A stretch of 64,000 nt of DNA from Gyrodactylus bullatarudis (GCA_012064415.1 SSNU01000060.1:88254-152253); one strand, 5' to 3'; shown: positions 25,001 to 34,402, counted from the first letter of the stretch. A program made the numbers and translations. Notes: generated by a model from the letters alone, not told the origin.

Positions 25001-28000
25001 CACATTATTTCTCTACATAAAATTGTAAAAATGACTTGAATCCTATTAAAATAGTTTTTTTCAATAGCTTAAAAAGAAATTAATCTTATTTTTAATGAAT
25101 ATTTCAATTTTGATAAGTCAAAAAACGTTTAAAATTTAAAAAGTTTCCCAATTTTGTTTATCTTATTCCAGAAGTATGGAAAGGTTTTTTGAAGGTGATC
25201 GTTCCCTCTAGTTGACAACTTTCTGATTGTACGTCCTATATAAGAAGATCCGCAGTCACATTGAAATTTATAAATCAATAGAGTCTTCTCTTCAGGTCTC
25301 AGTAAATCTTTGTGAATCAAATTGAACAATCTCTGAGTTTTAAATACAATTTTCAATTGTATGTTGTTATAATGTTGATCGATGAGATTTGTCAACTTTC
25401 TCCTTAAATCATTACTAAAACCATCTCCTTTGAAATTAAGTTTCATGAAAATTGTGGTCTTCTCAACTTCATCTGTGTTTTCAACGACATCTCTATCGAC
25501 TGGTAAGTTGATAAATTTGTCCACAAATTTATTGGGATACCCATTTTCCATTAAACACAACTTCAAATTCTCTATTTCCTTTGGAATTTCTTCTGGACTC
25601 GCTATCCTTCTTATCGTCTTACTCAATCCAATTACTAGACCAACTTTATGTGAAATAGGACTAAAACTAGCAAAATGCAGATATTTGCCATTTTCCGTCT
25701 TTTTCTTGAAGATGTTTCTTTGAATTGAGCCGTCATTTCTTCTAGTTAGTTTAACGTCTAGGAAACTCAGAAAAAAAAGGAGAAAGTTGACAAATCTCAT
25801 CGATCAACATTATAACAACATACAATTGAAAATTGTATTTAAAACTCAGAGATTGTTCAATTTGATTCACAAAGATTTACTGAGACCTGAAAAGAAGACT
25901 CTATTGATTTATAAATTTCAATGTGACTGCGGATCTTCTTATATAGGACGTACAATCAGAAAGTTGTCAACTAGAGGGAACGATCACCTTAAGAAAGATA
26001 CAGCGATAACTAGGCATCTTAGACAGGAAGGGCATGAGGCTTCAATTTCGAATTTTTCAATTTTATACAAAAACCCGAGTGATGACAGTACAGACGTTTG
26101 GGTGAAGGAGAAATTCTTCATAAATTTATATAAACCAGACTTATGTGTTCAAAAGAATTATTCCTATAACCTTGAACTACCTTGGCCTATGTAAGCTTTT
26201 TCACTTTTCTCTCCACTGTTGCTATTTATTGGAGAGTTTTGGTGTTTTTTTAGCTTACATTTATTCTATTTTTCGTCAACTCTTACTATTTCTTTCATAA
26301 TTTGTAAATTATTATTTTCATTCATCTTTTAACTTTTTTATCATTATCAAAGAGACACTACTGATGAACCTTTGAGAAATGTACATTTGGTGTTAATATA
26401 TCCTTTTTCTACTTTTCCAATTATGAATTTATGTGGATTTTCGGACGTATTTAAAAATTTACGTGAATATTTTTATCGTAATTCAGATTCTGATCCAGGC
26501 TAAAAATAGAAAATTTGCAAAATCTATCTCTAAGGAATATTAGACTTGAACGAAATTATCATTTCCTAAATCACCTATCGATATGACATCATTCCAAGAA
26601 ATTTTATCATAACATAATTTTATTTTTCTGAATTGTTCATGAAAAATAAGAGAAATTTAATTATTAAGTCATTTCTTCATCTACTGGAAGAAACAATGTA
26701 AAACATAAAAATGTTTTTCATCTGAAAATTTCCAAAATTTTGTTTATCTTATTGTAGAAGTAGAAAAGGATATTTTGGAGCGGTGTAATTGAAAATATGT
26801 TTCTTTTATAGTTTAAGCAAGTTGAAGAATATATGGCTTATCGAAAGTTACCAAGATCATTGCGTCAACGAATTGCAAACTATTATGAACATCGCTATCA
26901 AGGCAAAATGTTCAACGAGAATATTATTCTGGAAGAATTGTCGGAGTGCCTCAGGGAAGTGAGTATTGCTAAATTTCAAAATTAAAATTTTCAGAGTTTT
27001 CCTGGGAATTTGTTTGAATTTAATTTATTCTTTTATTGACGAACCAAATTTTCGAGTTTATGAACTTTTTGAAAAAATGATCTGATCGAAGTTTTTTTGA
27101 CAAGGAAATCAAATGAGCTAATTGTGCTCACCTCCATCATAATATCGTGAAATGAATGAAAAATTTTTGCTCAAAGTTTTTTTCGCGCCAAATCATAATT
27201 TGAAAATTATTTTTATACAAAATCATTTCGCTCTATTAATAAGAGTTTAGTTAACAGATATTGGTGGAAAAATTCAGATTTCTTAAAAATCATAGATTCC
27301 TAACTTTGTGATTTGGTATTTAAGAAATCAAATTGAGCTATTTTGACGCAGCTCCAGTCTTCTTTTTAGTGGATGAAAAGTGCTGAATCTCACACCTAGG
27401 ACTGAATATTATTATGTTTTTGATTGTATTTTTCAGCCTTGATCTATAAACTTACACCTCTAATTCTTTTTCAACTTCAATTTTCCTTCTAATAAAAGAA
27501 GGATTATAATCATTATTGTTTAATTCAAGAGAGGATTAACCAAAGATTTTGTATCAATAGGAAATTTAAATTCATGAAGTCTAAGAAATGATTTATTACT
27601 TTGGATAGAAATGAATTCGATTTTCCTCAATTTTCCTTGGATATAGAAGTGTTTATGAATAAACCATAGCAGTATAAGTTTAACCTCTGCATAATTAATA
27701 AATAAAGCTTCTGAGTCAGAGTTTGATCTGACTTTTCTAGTTACACCTCTATAACTCTAGAATTAGGAGTCCTTGATAAATCTCTTATAACAGGGTCTTA
27801 AATACATGTAGCAGTCATTATTACGTTCTCAAAAAAACAATATTTATAACACTACCCAATAGTAATGAAGCATAAATATCAATTTATTTGTACACGATCA
27901 TCACCATCGCCAATAAGAGAATAGAATGCTCACTAACCAATAGAAATAAGGGAGGTTAATTTGTATCACCACGTGGGTACACCGCTCATATTTCATTGTG

Positions 28001-31000
28001 TACACCTCGTGGTAAGTTCTCAAAAACCATGATGCTCTCTATCCTTTCTCATGTACTTTTTATTAGCCTTATTACTTGTACAAAATCATTAAATTCAATA
28101 CTTGTCTTTCCCAACCACAACGTGTTCCTCTATACCTAACACTACAGCTATTCTCGATGAATTTAGGAATTCATGATTTTCATCAAGGTATCGAAATTTT
28201 TTCATCAAAGTATCGAAATTTTTGAAAGATTTCCCAGTAACTGATTCAGAATGTACACTGATTTTAGAAAAAAATTCTGTAAAAAAGTTTTTTTTGGATA
28301 ATTTTAGAGACATTTTAAAATTCGAGATGACGCGATTATTTTAGTTTTTTTAAACTTTCAGTTGAAAATTTTGGTTGATTTCAAGGTCTGAGAGGAATCA
28401 AGCGTTACTTTTCATGACAAAGAAAGTATTTACACTCATTCTTTTTTTGGAAAAATCCCGTCATTTTGAAATGATCTTGGACCACCCTAGTTTATCAATT
28501 TCCAAGCAGTAAGAATGATCGAAAAATAGGTAGTAGACTTTCGCACGTAAATGGTGTGTTTTTTCAAAAAAATGACAGAGAGTAAATACTTTCTTTGTCT
28601 AATGATGATCATGAAAAGTTCAAAAAAACTAAAATAATCGCGCCATTTTTCCAAAAAAACTTTTTTTCAAATTTTTTTTCTCAAATCAGTAAAAGTGTAC
28701 ATTCTGAATCAGTTACTGAGAAATTTCGATACTTTGATGAAAATCATGAATTCCCAAATTCATCGAGAATAGCTGTATTTAAGACCCTGTTATAAGAGAT
28801 AGATGGACTCCTAATTCTAGAGTTATAGAGGTACAACTAGAAAAGTCAGATCAACCTCTGACTCAGAGGCTTTATTTATTAATCATGCAGAGGTTAAACT
28901 ATAAAAAAATTTATCGAGAATAGCTTTAGAAAAACCAAGAGGTTTCAATTTCGAATTTTTCTCGTGATTTTTTTCTCAAATAGAATCTGTAGTTTGTTTG
29001 AATTTGGATAGAAGACTCATTTGATATAAAAGGTATATATATAATTTCAACCCTTTACCCTGAATAAAAGCTTTATTACGATAACACAGATTAAATTTTA
29101 ATTTTAGCAAATTATCAACTACAATTGTCGTGCTCTTGTCGCTGCCGTTCCATTCTTTATATATGCCGATCAAGATTTTGTCAGTGATGTTGTAGTAAAA
29201 TTGCGCTATGAAGTTTTCCAACCAGGTGATCTCATTATCAAGGAAGGCACAATCGGATCAAAAATGTATTTTATTCAGGAAGGAATTGTTGACATTATAA
29301 CAAAGGATGGAGAAGTTGCCACATCACTATCTGATGGCTCTTATTTTGGTGGTAAATTGATACTTTCATACATGTATTTTATGAAAATACTAATAACTTT
29401 ATCATTAAGATATAAAACAAGATTCCGATTTTTTATTAAAAGAAGGAAAATTTTAAAATAATAAATAAATCATTTAATAACTACAATAACTACTTTAAAG
29501 TATATATGCAAAAATATCACATTAATGATTTTCTCATGTAGGAATTACTCCTTGAAATAGCTTTCATTATTATTAGTAATCTTTTATACAAATTTTGATT
29601 TAAGCAATCACAAATCCGTTTTAAAATTTCGTAAAAAATCAATTAAGAAGAATTTTTTTAATTGGTCAGATATACTTATAAAAATAATCAACATGCTACC
29701 AATAATATTTCAAATTTAGTTTAAATCAAATTTTTTTAGAAATTTGCCTTCTGACAAATGCTAGACGAGTTGCTAGTGTTCGAGCTGAAACCTACTGTAA
29801 TCTTTACAGCCTTGATAGAGCTAGTTTTCTTGAAGTACTCCATAATTATCCTCTAATGAGACGGACTATGGAGTCTGTAGCTGCAGAAAGATTAGACAAA
29901 ATTGGAAAGGATCCCTTTCTAATCAGTTCACGCAAAGATCTAAGAGATGACTTGCAATTGGTCAAGGAAATAGTCGATGAAGTATGTGGCATGTTTGCAT
30001 TAAATTAACAGATTTTGACTTTTTTGAAAAGAACTTTGGATAAAACTTGAATCGAAGTCCGGTCAAATGTTCCATAATTATTTTTTTTGGTCTCAACCAA
30101 TCAGAATCAAGCTATTATAAGTGTTAAGCCTTGATATAATAAAGGAAAGTGGCCTTTTTACATTTATGGCATAAACTAATAAATAAAATTATAATGTACG
30201 ATAATATTGCCGAACCAAGAATATTATTGTTAGATTCTAAATTCATATGGAAGGTTAGAGAACAACAAGCGTATAGTCGGGTGATAAACGTTATATATCG
30301 CTGGGTCTCTTCAGACTCTACCCTGGTTAACATATATATACTACAGTCAATTTCACACATGACAATTGACTTATCCTTTCTCCCCTTTCTCGTTATTTTA
30401 TTATACTAAACCTGTCAGCCAATAATATCGCTCCATTACAACAACCAATGAGAACAGACCTAACGTGTAAACATTTTCATTTCATTCTTTTGGTTCTCAA
30501 TAGGCGTTTTTCATTCGAAATCCTCAATTTTCATTATTTAAAATCAATTGAATTAAATATAAAATAAATTTATTCAAAATCATATACATCAAAAGTAGAA
30601 TTTATAGAATCTTTAGAAATTTTTAAATGTTCGAGAACTTCTAAAGAGCCATATCTTTTCTCAAGCTCTAAGAAGTTTCTAATATATTTTATCTTCTCTA
30701 ATATGTCTTAGTTATGATTGCTGAAAACTTTTTTATCTCTTTTTATAGTTCCTTCATGAGCATAATTATACGTTTTCTTAATTTTCTAAATAGGTTTTTT
30801 AAGTATTTTTTAGAATAGTCCAAGGCTGTGTTTATCCCCTCTCATATGAAATGAATAAAAATAGGCTTAACCCCCCAATGGGAATTTCATTCGAGCTAAT
30901 GGAGGTTTTGGTACAAATGGGAGTGTATAGACCCCTAGATTTCATTCTAGGGTTAAACCAAAAAAATTGCGTTCTGCCCAAGTTATTATCATCAAAGCTC

Positions 31001-34000
31001 TTGACACCAAATAAAAACATCGACCCCCACAGAACCATGTTAGATATTAATGACTTTGACGGCATCATATTTATTCAGCCAACATGCAATTATGTTTTTC
31101 TAACCTTTGATTCGGATTCATGTGAGGGAGGGGCTTAACATGTTGAAATTTTTGTGACTTCATTGTTTATTAGGTGAAAATTTTGAACCAATCCGTTTAA
31201 AGCTCCTCTGGTTTTAACTCTCTCCTCGCATTTGCTTCATCATTACTATGACTAAGCTCACTGAAGAACAAAAAAAGAGACAATCTTTCTCTCTGAATCA
31301 CATTCAATTCGCCATCTTGCTAAATTGTACAATGTGTCTGGTCCTACGATTCAAAATGTATTAAGAAGTGAAAAACAAGATTTTAACGTTGTTAAAGCAT
31401 CTAAATATAAGCAATTGAAGAAGAATATTCAACGAGAATTGTATTTCCTTCAAAATCAAAGTGAACGCGTTAGACTTAAAATTAGTCTTAGACTTATTAA
31501 AATTTAATATATTTAGATCCAGTACTTTCCCCCGAATTGCACTCCAGCTTGTCAGCCTATCGATGCGGGTATCGTCAGGTGCTTAAAATGCAAATATCGT
31601 AAATTAATAAATGAGAAAATATTTGCGGAAAAAATTCCCATGAATGATATAAAAAAAAGATTGATTTGAGGTGTTGTCTTTTCACAGCAAAGAGAGCATG
31701 GGAAAAGGTTACTGTTTAATTGTTTAGAAACAAAAAAATTTATTGTAAAAGATAGGAATGTTGTGAACTATCAAGCAATATTAGAGAAGATAAAATATAT
31801 TAGAAACTTCTTAGAGCTTGAGAAAAGATATGGCTCTTTAGAAGTTCTCGAACATTTAAAAATTTCTAAAGATTCTATAAATTCTACTTTTGATGTATAT
31901 GATTTTGAATAAATTTATTTTATATTTAATTCAATTGATTTTAAATAATGAAAATTGAGGATTTCGAATGAAAAACGCCTATTGAGAACCAAAAGAATGA
32001 AATGAAAATGTTTACACGTTAGGTCTGTTCTCATTGGTTGTTGTAATGGAACGATATTATTGGCTGACAGGTTTAGTATAATAAAATAACGAGAAAGGGG
32101 AGAAAGGATAAGTCGCCTCATCATGTGTGAAATTTAACTGTATTACAATGTTCTATTTGGGATCTTCCATTGGTTCATTTTGACATTGCAACTTCTCTCG
32201 GAAGGGTGAGGAGCTGGGTGTGAATTCATTTCTTGATCTGCTAATTACTTTGCCTTTTGAGATGAGGGAAATGTTGTCCTCAGCTTACCATTTAAAAGAC
32301 ATTAATCAGTCTCACTGTTTCGAAAGAAAATAATAAAAGTGTTCAATGAGGCTTACCCAAATGCAAATCTGAGAATAATGTACAAAACGATGAAAATACT
32401 AAAAATACTCCTCAAAAGACCCAGTCGACGATTTAAAGCAGAAAAATGTTGTTTATAAGTTTAAATGTCAATGCAATGCTGAGTACTTTGGGCATACAAC
32501 CAGGAGACTGGAAGAACGTATAGAGACAGTTATACAAGAGTCAGACGGCAATAAAAGAACAACTAGCCACCTGTACGGCAGTCGTTTTACCTAAAAACTT
32601 TGAAATTATCTACAAACAAAACGGAAACAACGTCAAAATGCTAAAAGGTGCTGAGGCTTATTATAAACCGACCCTTTGTGTCCAAAGGAATCATGTGAAG
32701 CCGATGAACCTCCCAAATGCAAAGCCACAAAAACCACCATCCTCACTACAACCACCAAGAAAGAGACTCATAACAGAGGTGGAAGTCAATAACCAGATTA
32801 CAAAGTACTTTTCAGCAACTCAATGAAAAGTGTTAATAAACAAATAATTTCCTTAAACTCTTGTAAACTATAATTATCATATTTTGTTAAAATTTTCTAT
32901 AATTACACCCTTTAATTGCTAATTACACTCAAGTCACACATACTATGCTAGTGTACACTGAGTAATTACAGTTTCACTCTACACGACCTAATTAAAAATC
33001 AATAAGGATTTCTTGGCTCAAAATCCTTTCAAATTCATATCTCTACCACAGATCCTTGATCTTCATTTAATTTCATTGATCTCAATGACTCATCGAAACT
33101 ATGAGTCGTACATCTCTTTTTCATTCAATAAGATGTGAGCTTACAGTAAACATCTTAAATTAAGATTCTTTAAAAATATCAGATTGATGATTTTCCACAA
33201 ATTGGTTGAAGCTTACGAAGAATCTAATGGGTTATAAATAAATCTTTTAGAAAGATTTTTCGATTTTCCCAGTAACTTGTTTATACAAATAAGTAAGAAT
33301 TTAAGTTTAATTTATAAAAGAATCCCCTCTCAATAAGAAATTTATGGAGGATCAACATTCCTAGTAATCTTTTTTTGCGATTTTTTCCTTACTCTTCTAC
33401 TTGTTAAAAAATAAATTCTCACTTAGTATCTGTCTAAGTAAGCCTTTGCATTTACTCAGGTATTAGTTGAATCATTTTCGTCTCTTTTGTCACTGGCTAT
33501 TTGCACAATCTGGCTATAATAAGATTCGTTGAGAGTTGAATATTCAAAATATGAAACAAGTCCTGGACAATATAATTAGTTGACAGTAGTAAATTAGTTA
33601 TTATTATTAGTAAACTAGATTATTTTTGATTAAATATTAGGTGGTCAAATCAGCATACACATAGAAACTTAATACCATAACTTTCACCGGACTTCTTTCC
33701 AAGTGTTAACAAATTATTATTTTATTATTAAATTATCATTTTATTAACTTTGAAATTGAATTTATTTCTCAGGCAACATCAAGTGATTCAGAGACAGCTA
33801 AATCTCGAGAAAGTCATGAAAGTCAACGCCAAAGCAGTCAACGGAATTCAGCCCGAAATTCTTTCGCAAAGAGACTAAGACGTAAGAAAAGAAGTCGCAA
33901 TGATAATGAATCCTCAGAAACTGGGCCTCGATTTAAATCTGCTTCAATAATCAGTGAGACTTCTCGTCGTAAATCAGTAGCTCAAATGGTCCAGAAAATT

Positions 34001-34351
34001 GGTGGCCTTCGATCTCTTTATCAGTCATCTAGTGCATCCGCAAATCTCTCAGAAATGCCTACTAATCAAAATAAATTTAATTCACCGAAATTAGTTGTGA
34101 CGCCGTCCACCGAAGGATGTAACTATCCTACTACACCTTCGTCCTCCTCAGCGACAGGCAATCCAAGTCATCTATCCAGAATTATGCATAAGGCAACATC
34201 TCTCGTCAAAAAAACACCAAATTCGACATTATTGAAAAAGACTGTGATCACTCAAGATATCATAAATGAAGATGAATTCTCGCAAGATTCTGGAGAAACA
34301 TCTATTGAGAAACCAGAAATGAATCCAGGAAATAGTAGTAGTAAAGATTAG
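6861..34351 (+). CDS. HCN/Ih hyperpolarisation-activated cyclic nucleotide-gated channel, 3' nine exons
   Basis: Nine exons join in frame to 669 residues plus stop, covering S1 to the C-terminus of a pacemaker (Ih) channel. Such channels are plasma-membrane tetramers carrying Na+/K+ current, opened by hyperpolarisation and tuned by cAMP. Seen in order: S1-S2 (FYWDLIMLV), S3 ([12 protein letters not shown]), an S4 with basic residues at three-residue spacing ending in [11 protein letters not shown]5 ([10 protein letters not shown]), pore and filter SIGYG, S6, C-linker (EHRYQGK), and CNBD with [15 protein letters not shown], then a ~190-residue Ser-rich tail. All exon phases agree. The N-terminal exon or exons before S1 (the usual HPYS.FR motif) are missing. 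The filter has Ser where family members normally have Cys. Introns range from 261 bp to 12.5 kb and hold many transposons. HCN identity is firm; the exact paralogue is not. Confidence 0.95.
7030..7239. repeat. TTAA-bounded MITE filling HCN intron 7025-7285
   Basis: The left end TTAACCCTTTCAGGATC (7030) and right end GATCTTGAAGGGTTTAA (to about 7239) form an imperfect terminal inverted repeat with TTAA-CCC ends like the other piggyBac-like MITEs in this window. It occupies about 80% of the 261-bp intron and starts five bases after the donor. The ends are diverged, so the call is tentative. Confidence 0.5.
7286..7444 (+). CDS. HCN exon: S2-S3 loop and S3
   Basis: Acceptor ACTAG at 7281-7285, donor GTAAGT at 7445. 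Encodes [10 protein letters not shown] through [19 protein letters not shown]. Phase 1 in, phase 1 out. Confidence 0.93.
8700..9055. repeat. FB-A foldback, short copy
   Basis: The left arm begins AAGATGGGAATTTATGATTT near 8702. The right arm ends with the reverse complement, AAATTCCCATCTTCATATC, near 9053. Internal words (ATCTAGATCATGAGG, GATCCTAAAA) are shared with copies at 9914, 53.99 kb and 57.3 kb. Confidence 0.75.
9262..9472. repeat. 78-bp-arm foldback MITE
   Basis: Arms 9262-9339 and 9395-9472 are inverted repeats sharing ATATTTCTATTGAAA and ACACGAATATTTACCCCC, around a 55-bp loop that contains TGATTGGTC. No coding capacity. Confidence 0.85.
9914..10440. repeat. FB-A repeat fragment
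   Basis: Begins GAAGATGGGAATTTATGATT at 9916, followed by the family's GATCAAGAATTTTTGGAATC and TCTAGATCACGAGG words. The body includes sense and antisense copies of a Leu/Ile-poor AT motif around GATTTCAGTCTGAGAG. It lies immediately upstream of the acceptor of the S4 exon. Confidence 0.65.
10465..10571 (+). CDS. HCN exon: S4 voltage sensor
   Basis: Acceptor TTTTTTCAG before 10465, donor GTGAGT at 10572. Encodes [20 protein letters not shown] followed by [12 protein letters not shown]. The regular Arg/Lys spacing is the HCN S4 signature and runs into the S4-S5 linker. Confidence 0.95.
10572..12848. other. HCN intron with few recognisable features
   Basis: About 2.3 kb. 11640-11830 is a decayed FB-D arm (TTATCGATATGATAAAC, TTCATGCTTCTGTAATAAG). 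No other gene seen; ORFs at 11225-11482 (-) and 12253-12462 (+) have no recognisable content. Confidence 0.5.
12849..12998 (+). CDS. HCN exon: S5 and turret
   Basis: Acceptor TTTCTAG before 12849, donor GTGAGC at 12999. Fifty codons, phase 0 on both sides, encoding [15 protein letters not shown] through [20 protein letters not shown]. Matches the S5/turret of invertebrate Ih channels (GHWSGCLQFLVPM). Confidence 0.92.
13315..13999. repeat. FB-A foldback, full-length copy
   Basis: About 690 bp. The left arm starts AAAGTTGGGAATCTATGAT; the right arm ends ATCATAGATTCCCAACTT. The arms are roughly 230 bp each, with shared blocks AAAATATGGTCATTTTTCAA and GAGCTGAAAATTTTTG. The central part carries GATTTTCAGGATCAG and its inverted partner. 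A second copy of the same size and order is at 53251-53938. Confidence 0.88.
14078..14296 (+). CDS. HCN exon: pore helix, selectivity filter, S6
   Basis: Acceptor TTTTCAG before 14078, donor GTTAGT at 14297; 73 codons, phase 0. Encodes [20 protein letters not shown], filter SIGYGRFPP, then [19 protein letters not shown] and the start of the C-linker ending REK. The filter's first residue is Ser (TCA) rather than the family's Cys. Confidence 0.95.
15909..16353. repeat. FB-D foldback
   Basis: Arms at about 15909-16090 and 16199-16353. The left reads CGAAATTTTGCAAAATTACT...ATCGCCCATCGATATG; the right is its reverse complement. Both contain the CATGCTTCTGGAATA / AAGCATGGAAAGG word. Other copies are at 2755-2875, 11640-11830, 24803-25191 and 26545-26795. 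Confidence 0.85.
16479..16985. repeat. 507-bp foldback with 167-bp arms
   Basis: Arms 16479-16645 and 16819-16985, starting AAAACACCAGTGGCTGTC and ending with its reverse complement. They are almost identical (shared GGGATTGACTCTGATGTGAA, CTCTCTCCCCTCTCGGT). The 173-bp centre is unique and non-coding. No terminal TTAA or TA motif is obvious. Confidence 0.92.
17782..18150. repeat. foldback MITE containing a tRNA-like B box
   Basis: The ends TAATGAATAGTGCAGCACCT (17782) and AGGTGCTGCACTATTCATTA (to 18150) are inverted repeats, with further arm matches CTTATTTGGTAAT / ATTACCAAATAAG. The interior has GGTTCAAATCC at 18010-18020, a textbook RNA polymerase III B box, followed by CAGG. No convincing A box or cloverleaf was found, so this is not called a tRNA. 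A fragment of the same element lies at 45463-45562. Confidence 0.75.
19740..21473 (+). pseudogene. Tc1/mariner-superfamily (DDE) transposase, degenerate, with putative small introns
   Basis: An Arg-rich N-terminus from ATG 19740 is followed by an HTH-like segment ([14 protein letters not shown]) and the first catalytic Asp ([11 protein letters not shown], ~20450). Then come [16 protein letters not shown], an acidic insert (~20820-20980), the second Asp ([10 protein letters not shown]) and the third block [13 protein letters not shown] with the catalytic Glu. If 21063-21116 is removed as a GT-AG intron, about 35 residues lie between the second Asp and the Glu, as expected for this superfamily. 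Frame breaks occur near 20106, near 20515 and at ~20801, so this copy looks dead. Another candidate intron is 19831-19855 or -19858 (25 or 28 nt). Terminal inverted repeats were not found. Confidence 0.8.
21960..22087. repeat. short foldback MITE
   Basis: 21960-21998 (CACTGAAATTTTGAATTC...CATCCTGATTGGT) pairs with 22052-22087 (ACCAATCAGGATGC...ATTCAGTG). Non-coding. Confidence 0.8.
22088..24802. other. no gene recognised
   Basis: Intronic AT-rich DNA. 23236-23275 repeats, inverted, a word present at 9845-9890 (GGAAAACTAAATGCACCAATGAA). 23872-23990 is an FB-A arm fragment. Nothing else supported. Confidence 0.5.
24803..25191. repeat. FB-D foldback truncated by a Penelope insertion
   Basis: The left arm starts ACTTGAACAAAATTTTGCAA. 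The right arm breaks off after AAGTATGGAAAGG, exactly where the Penelope-like sequence begins at 25192, so the retroelement joined after this foldback was in place. Confidence 0.75.
25192..25778 (-). pseudogene. Penelope-like element fragment (RT C-terminus to GIY-YIG), inverted half
   Basis: The minus strand reads from the end of the reverse transcriptase ([11 protein letters not shown]) through the conserved thumb/linker blocks ([35 protein letters not shown]) to the start of the endonuclease ([18 protein letters not shown]). Here it stops at the FB-D junction. Penelope-like elements fuse a telomerase-related RT to a GIY-YIG nuclease. This fragment lacks the catalytic RT and the end of the nuclease. 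It lies head-to-head with the plus-strand fragment that follows. Confidence 0.9.
25779..26400 (+). pseudogene. Penelope-like element 3' part: GIY-YIG endonuclease and 3' UTR
   Basis: The open frame from about 25779 to 26194 encodes the linker ([20 protein letters not shown]), the GIY-YIG core [18 protein letters not shown], then [13 protein letters not shown], a VWVKEKFFI...KPDLCVQKN block and the terminal LPWPM. The first ~210 bp repeats 25192-25405 in reverse complement with essentially one difference seen (AAAGAAGAC versus AGAGAAGAC), so the duplication is young. The 3' UTR resembles the tail of the copy at 63711-63930, fixing the 3' boundary near 26400. Confidence 0.9.
26545..26795. repeat. 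FB-D-related foldback just upstream of HCN C-linker exon
   Basis: Starts ATTAGACTTGAACGAAATT with CACCTATCGATATGAC, and ends TGTTTATCTTATTGTAGAAG...ATTTTGGAGCG. It sits 16 bp before the polypyrimidine/acceptor of the exon at 26812. Confidence 0.7.
26812..26958 (+). CDS. HCN exon: C-linker
   Basis: Acceptor TTCTTTTATAG, donor GTGAGT at 26959. 49 codons, phase 0: [20 protein letters not shown] then [20 protein letters not shown] and CLRE. Matches the A'-D' helices of the HCN C-linker. Confidence 0.95.
27677..28900. repeat. nested inverted repeats (~1.2 kb)
   Basis: The outer arms 27677-27805 and 28775-28900 share AGTTTAACCTCTGC and AACTCTAGAATTAGGAGTCC. An inner foldback (FB-B) pairs ~28143-28330 with ~28600-28776; it has the word CTATTCTCGATGAATTT and a GATTCAGAATGTACA core on both sides. 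No protein is encoded. FB-B ends recur at 35143 and 54337. Confidence 0.85.
29108..29351 (+). CDS. HCN exon: end of C-linker and first half of CNBD
   Basis: Acceptor ATTTTAG before 29108, donor GTAAAT at 29352. Encodes [53 protein letters not shown] and SLSDGSYFG. One base is left to complete the Glu of the phosphate-binding cassette in the next exon. Confidence 0.95.
29740..29981 (+). CDS. HCN exon: phosphate-binding cassette and C-helix
   Basis: Acceptor TTTTTTTAG before 29740, donor GTATGT at 29982. Encodes (E)[46 protein letters not shown], ending KEIVDE. The Glu and the ARR Arg that contact cyclic nucleotide are present. Confidence 0.95.
30867..30956. repeat. 90-bp TTAA-CCC element (copy 2)
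   Basis: Starts TTAACCCCCCAATGGG and ends ATTCTAGGGTTAA. The interior GGAGGTTTTGGTACAAAT aligns with GGGGGTTTCAATACAAAT of the copy at 42544-42631. It is nested in the pogo-like element. Confidence 0.7.
31233..31911 (+). pseudogene. pogo/Tigger transposase relic
   Basis: From ATG 31233 the start [15 protein letters not shown] shifts frame into an HTH segment [20 protein letters not shown], as in CENP-B/pogo N-termini. After a stop at ~31505 the sequence jumps to the end of the DDE domain, [20 protein letters not shown], which matches the Tigger block (LPPNTTSLIQPMDQGVI). It continues CKYRKLI...RAWEKVT with frameshifts. A last open piece ends [17 protein letters not shown]...YDFE and stop at 31911. 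The centre with the first two Asp residues is missing. Tigger-like family membership is well supported; the copy cannot be active. Confidence 0.85.
32340..32826 (+). pseudogene. Penelope-like GIY-YIG endonuclease relic (second family)
   Basis: A broken frame reads [13 protein letters not shown], then [21 protein letters not shown] and, after frame breaks, [13 protein letters not shown] followed by a Lys/Pro-rich tail (to 32826). The layout matches the linker, GIY-YIG core and C-terminal CVQRN of Penelope-like elements but is clearly different in sequence from the 25.8 and 63.4 kb copies. Confidence 0.78.
33773..34351 (+). CDS. HCN terminal exon: cytoplasmic tail and stop
   Basis: Acceptor TTTATTTCTCAG before 33773, phase 0, 192 codons plus TAG at 34349-34351. 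It begins [20 protein letters not shown], has a basic patch [10 protein letters not shown] and many Ser/Thr, and ends GNSSSKD. Tail sequences of Ih channels are poorly conserved. Assignment rests on phase, the upstream exons and the absence of other candidates. Confidence 0.85.
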   Translation, partial: ATSSDSETAKSRESHESQRQSSQRNSARNSFAKRLRRKKRSRNDNESSETGPRFKSASIISETSRRKSVAQMVQKIGGLRSLYQSSSASANLSEMPTNQNKFNSPKLVVTPSTEGCNYPTTPSSSSATGNPSHLSRIMHKATSLVKKTPNSTLLKKTVITQDIINEDEFSQDSGETSIEKPEMNPGNSSSKD

Positions 34352-34396
34352 ATTGATAAACATTTATATTTGTTAAATCTATGAGTAATGCATTTA

Positions 34397-34402
34397 AATA
34401 AA
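34397..34402 (+). promoter_or_regulatory. polyadenylation signal for the HCN gene
   Basis: AATAAA 46 bp after the stop codon of the terminal HCN exon. Confidence 0.55.

Larger units (their letters stand above)
14297..26811. other. 12.5-kb HCN intron rich in transposons
   Basis: Holds, in order: FB-A scraps near 14.4 kb, a diverged inverted repeat at ~15.06-15.53 kb, FB-D (15.9 kb), a 507-bp foldback (16.5 kb), a tRNA-like foldback (17.8 kb), a Tc1/mariner-superfamily relic (19.7 kb), a small MITE (21.96 kb), and Penelope fragments (25.2 kb). The intervals 22.1-24.8 kb and 18.5-19.7 kb contain nothing else I can identify. Confidence 0.8.
30344..32140 (+). mobile_element. pogo/Tigger-like DNA transposon with ~360-bp inverted arms
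   Basis: The element is bounded by TA dinucleotides and begins CAGTCAATTTCACACATGA; the right end is the reverse complement with one or two changes, ending ACTG then TA. This is the terminal form of pogo/Tigger elements. Arms 30344-30704 and 31778-32140 are nearly identical inverted repeats. The right arm includes the last ~130 coding bases of the transposase, so the left arm is an inverted copy of the 3' end rather than an ordinary TIR. The interior holds a transposase relic (31233-31911) and an 88-90 bp TTAA element (30867-30956). Confidence 0.85.
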
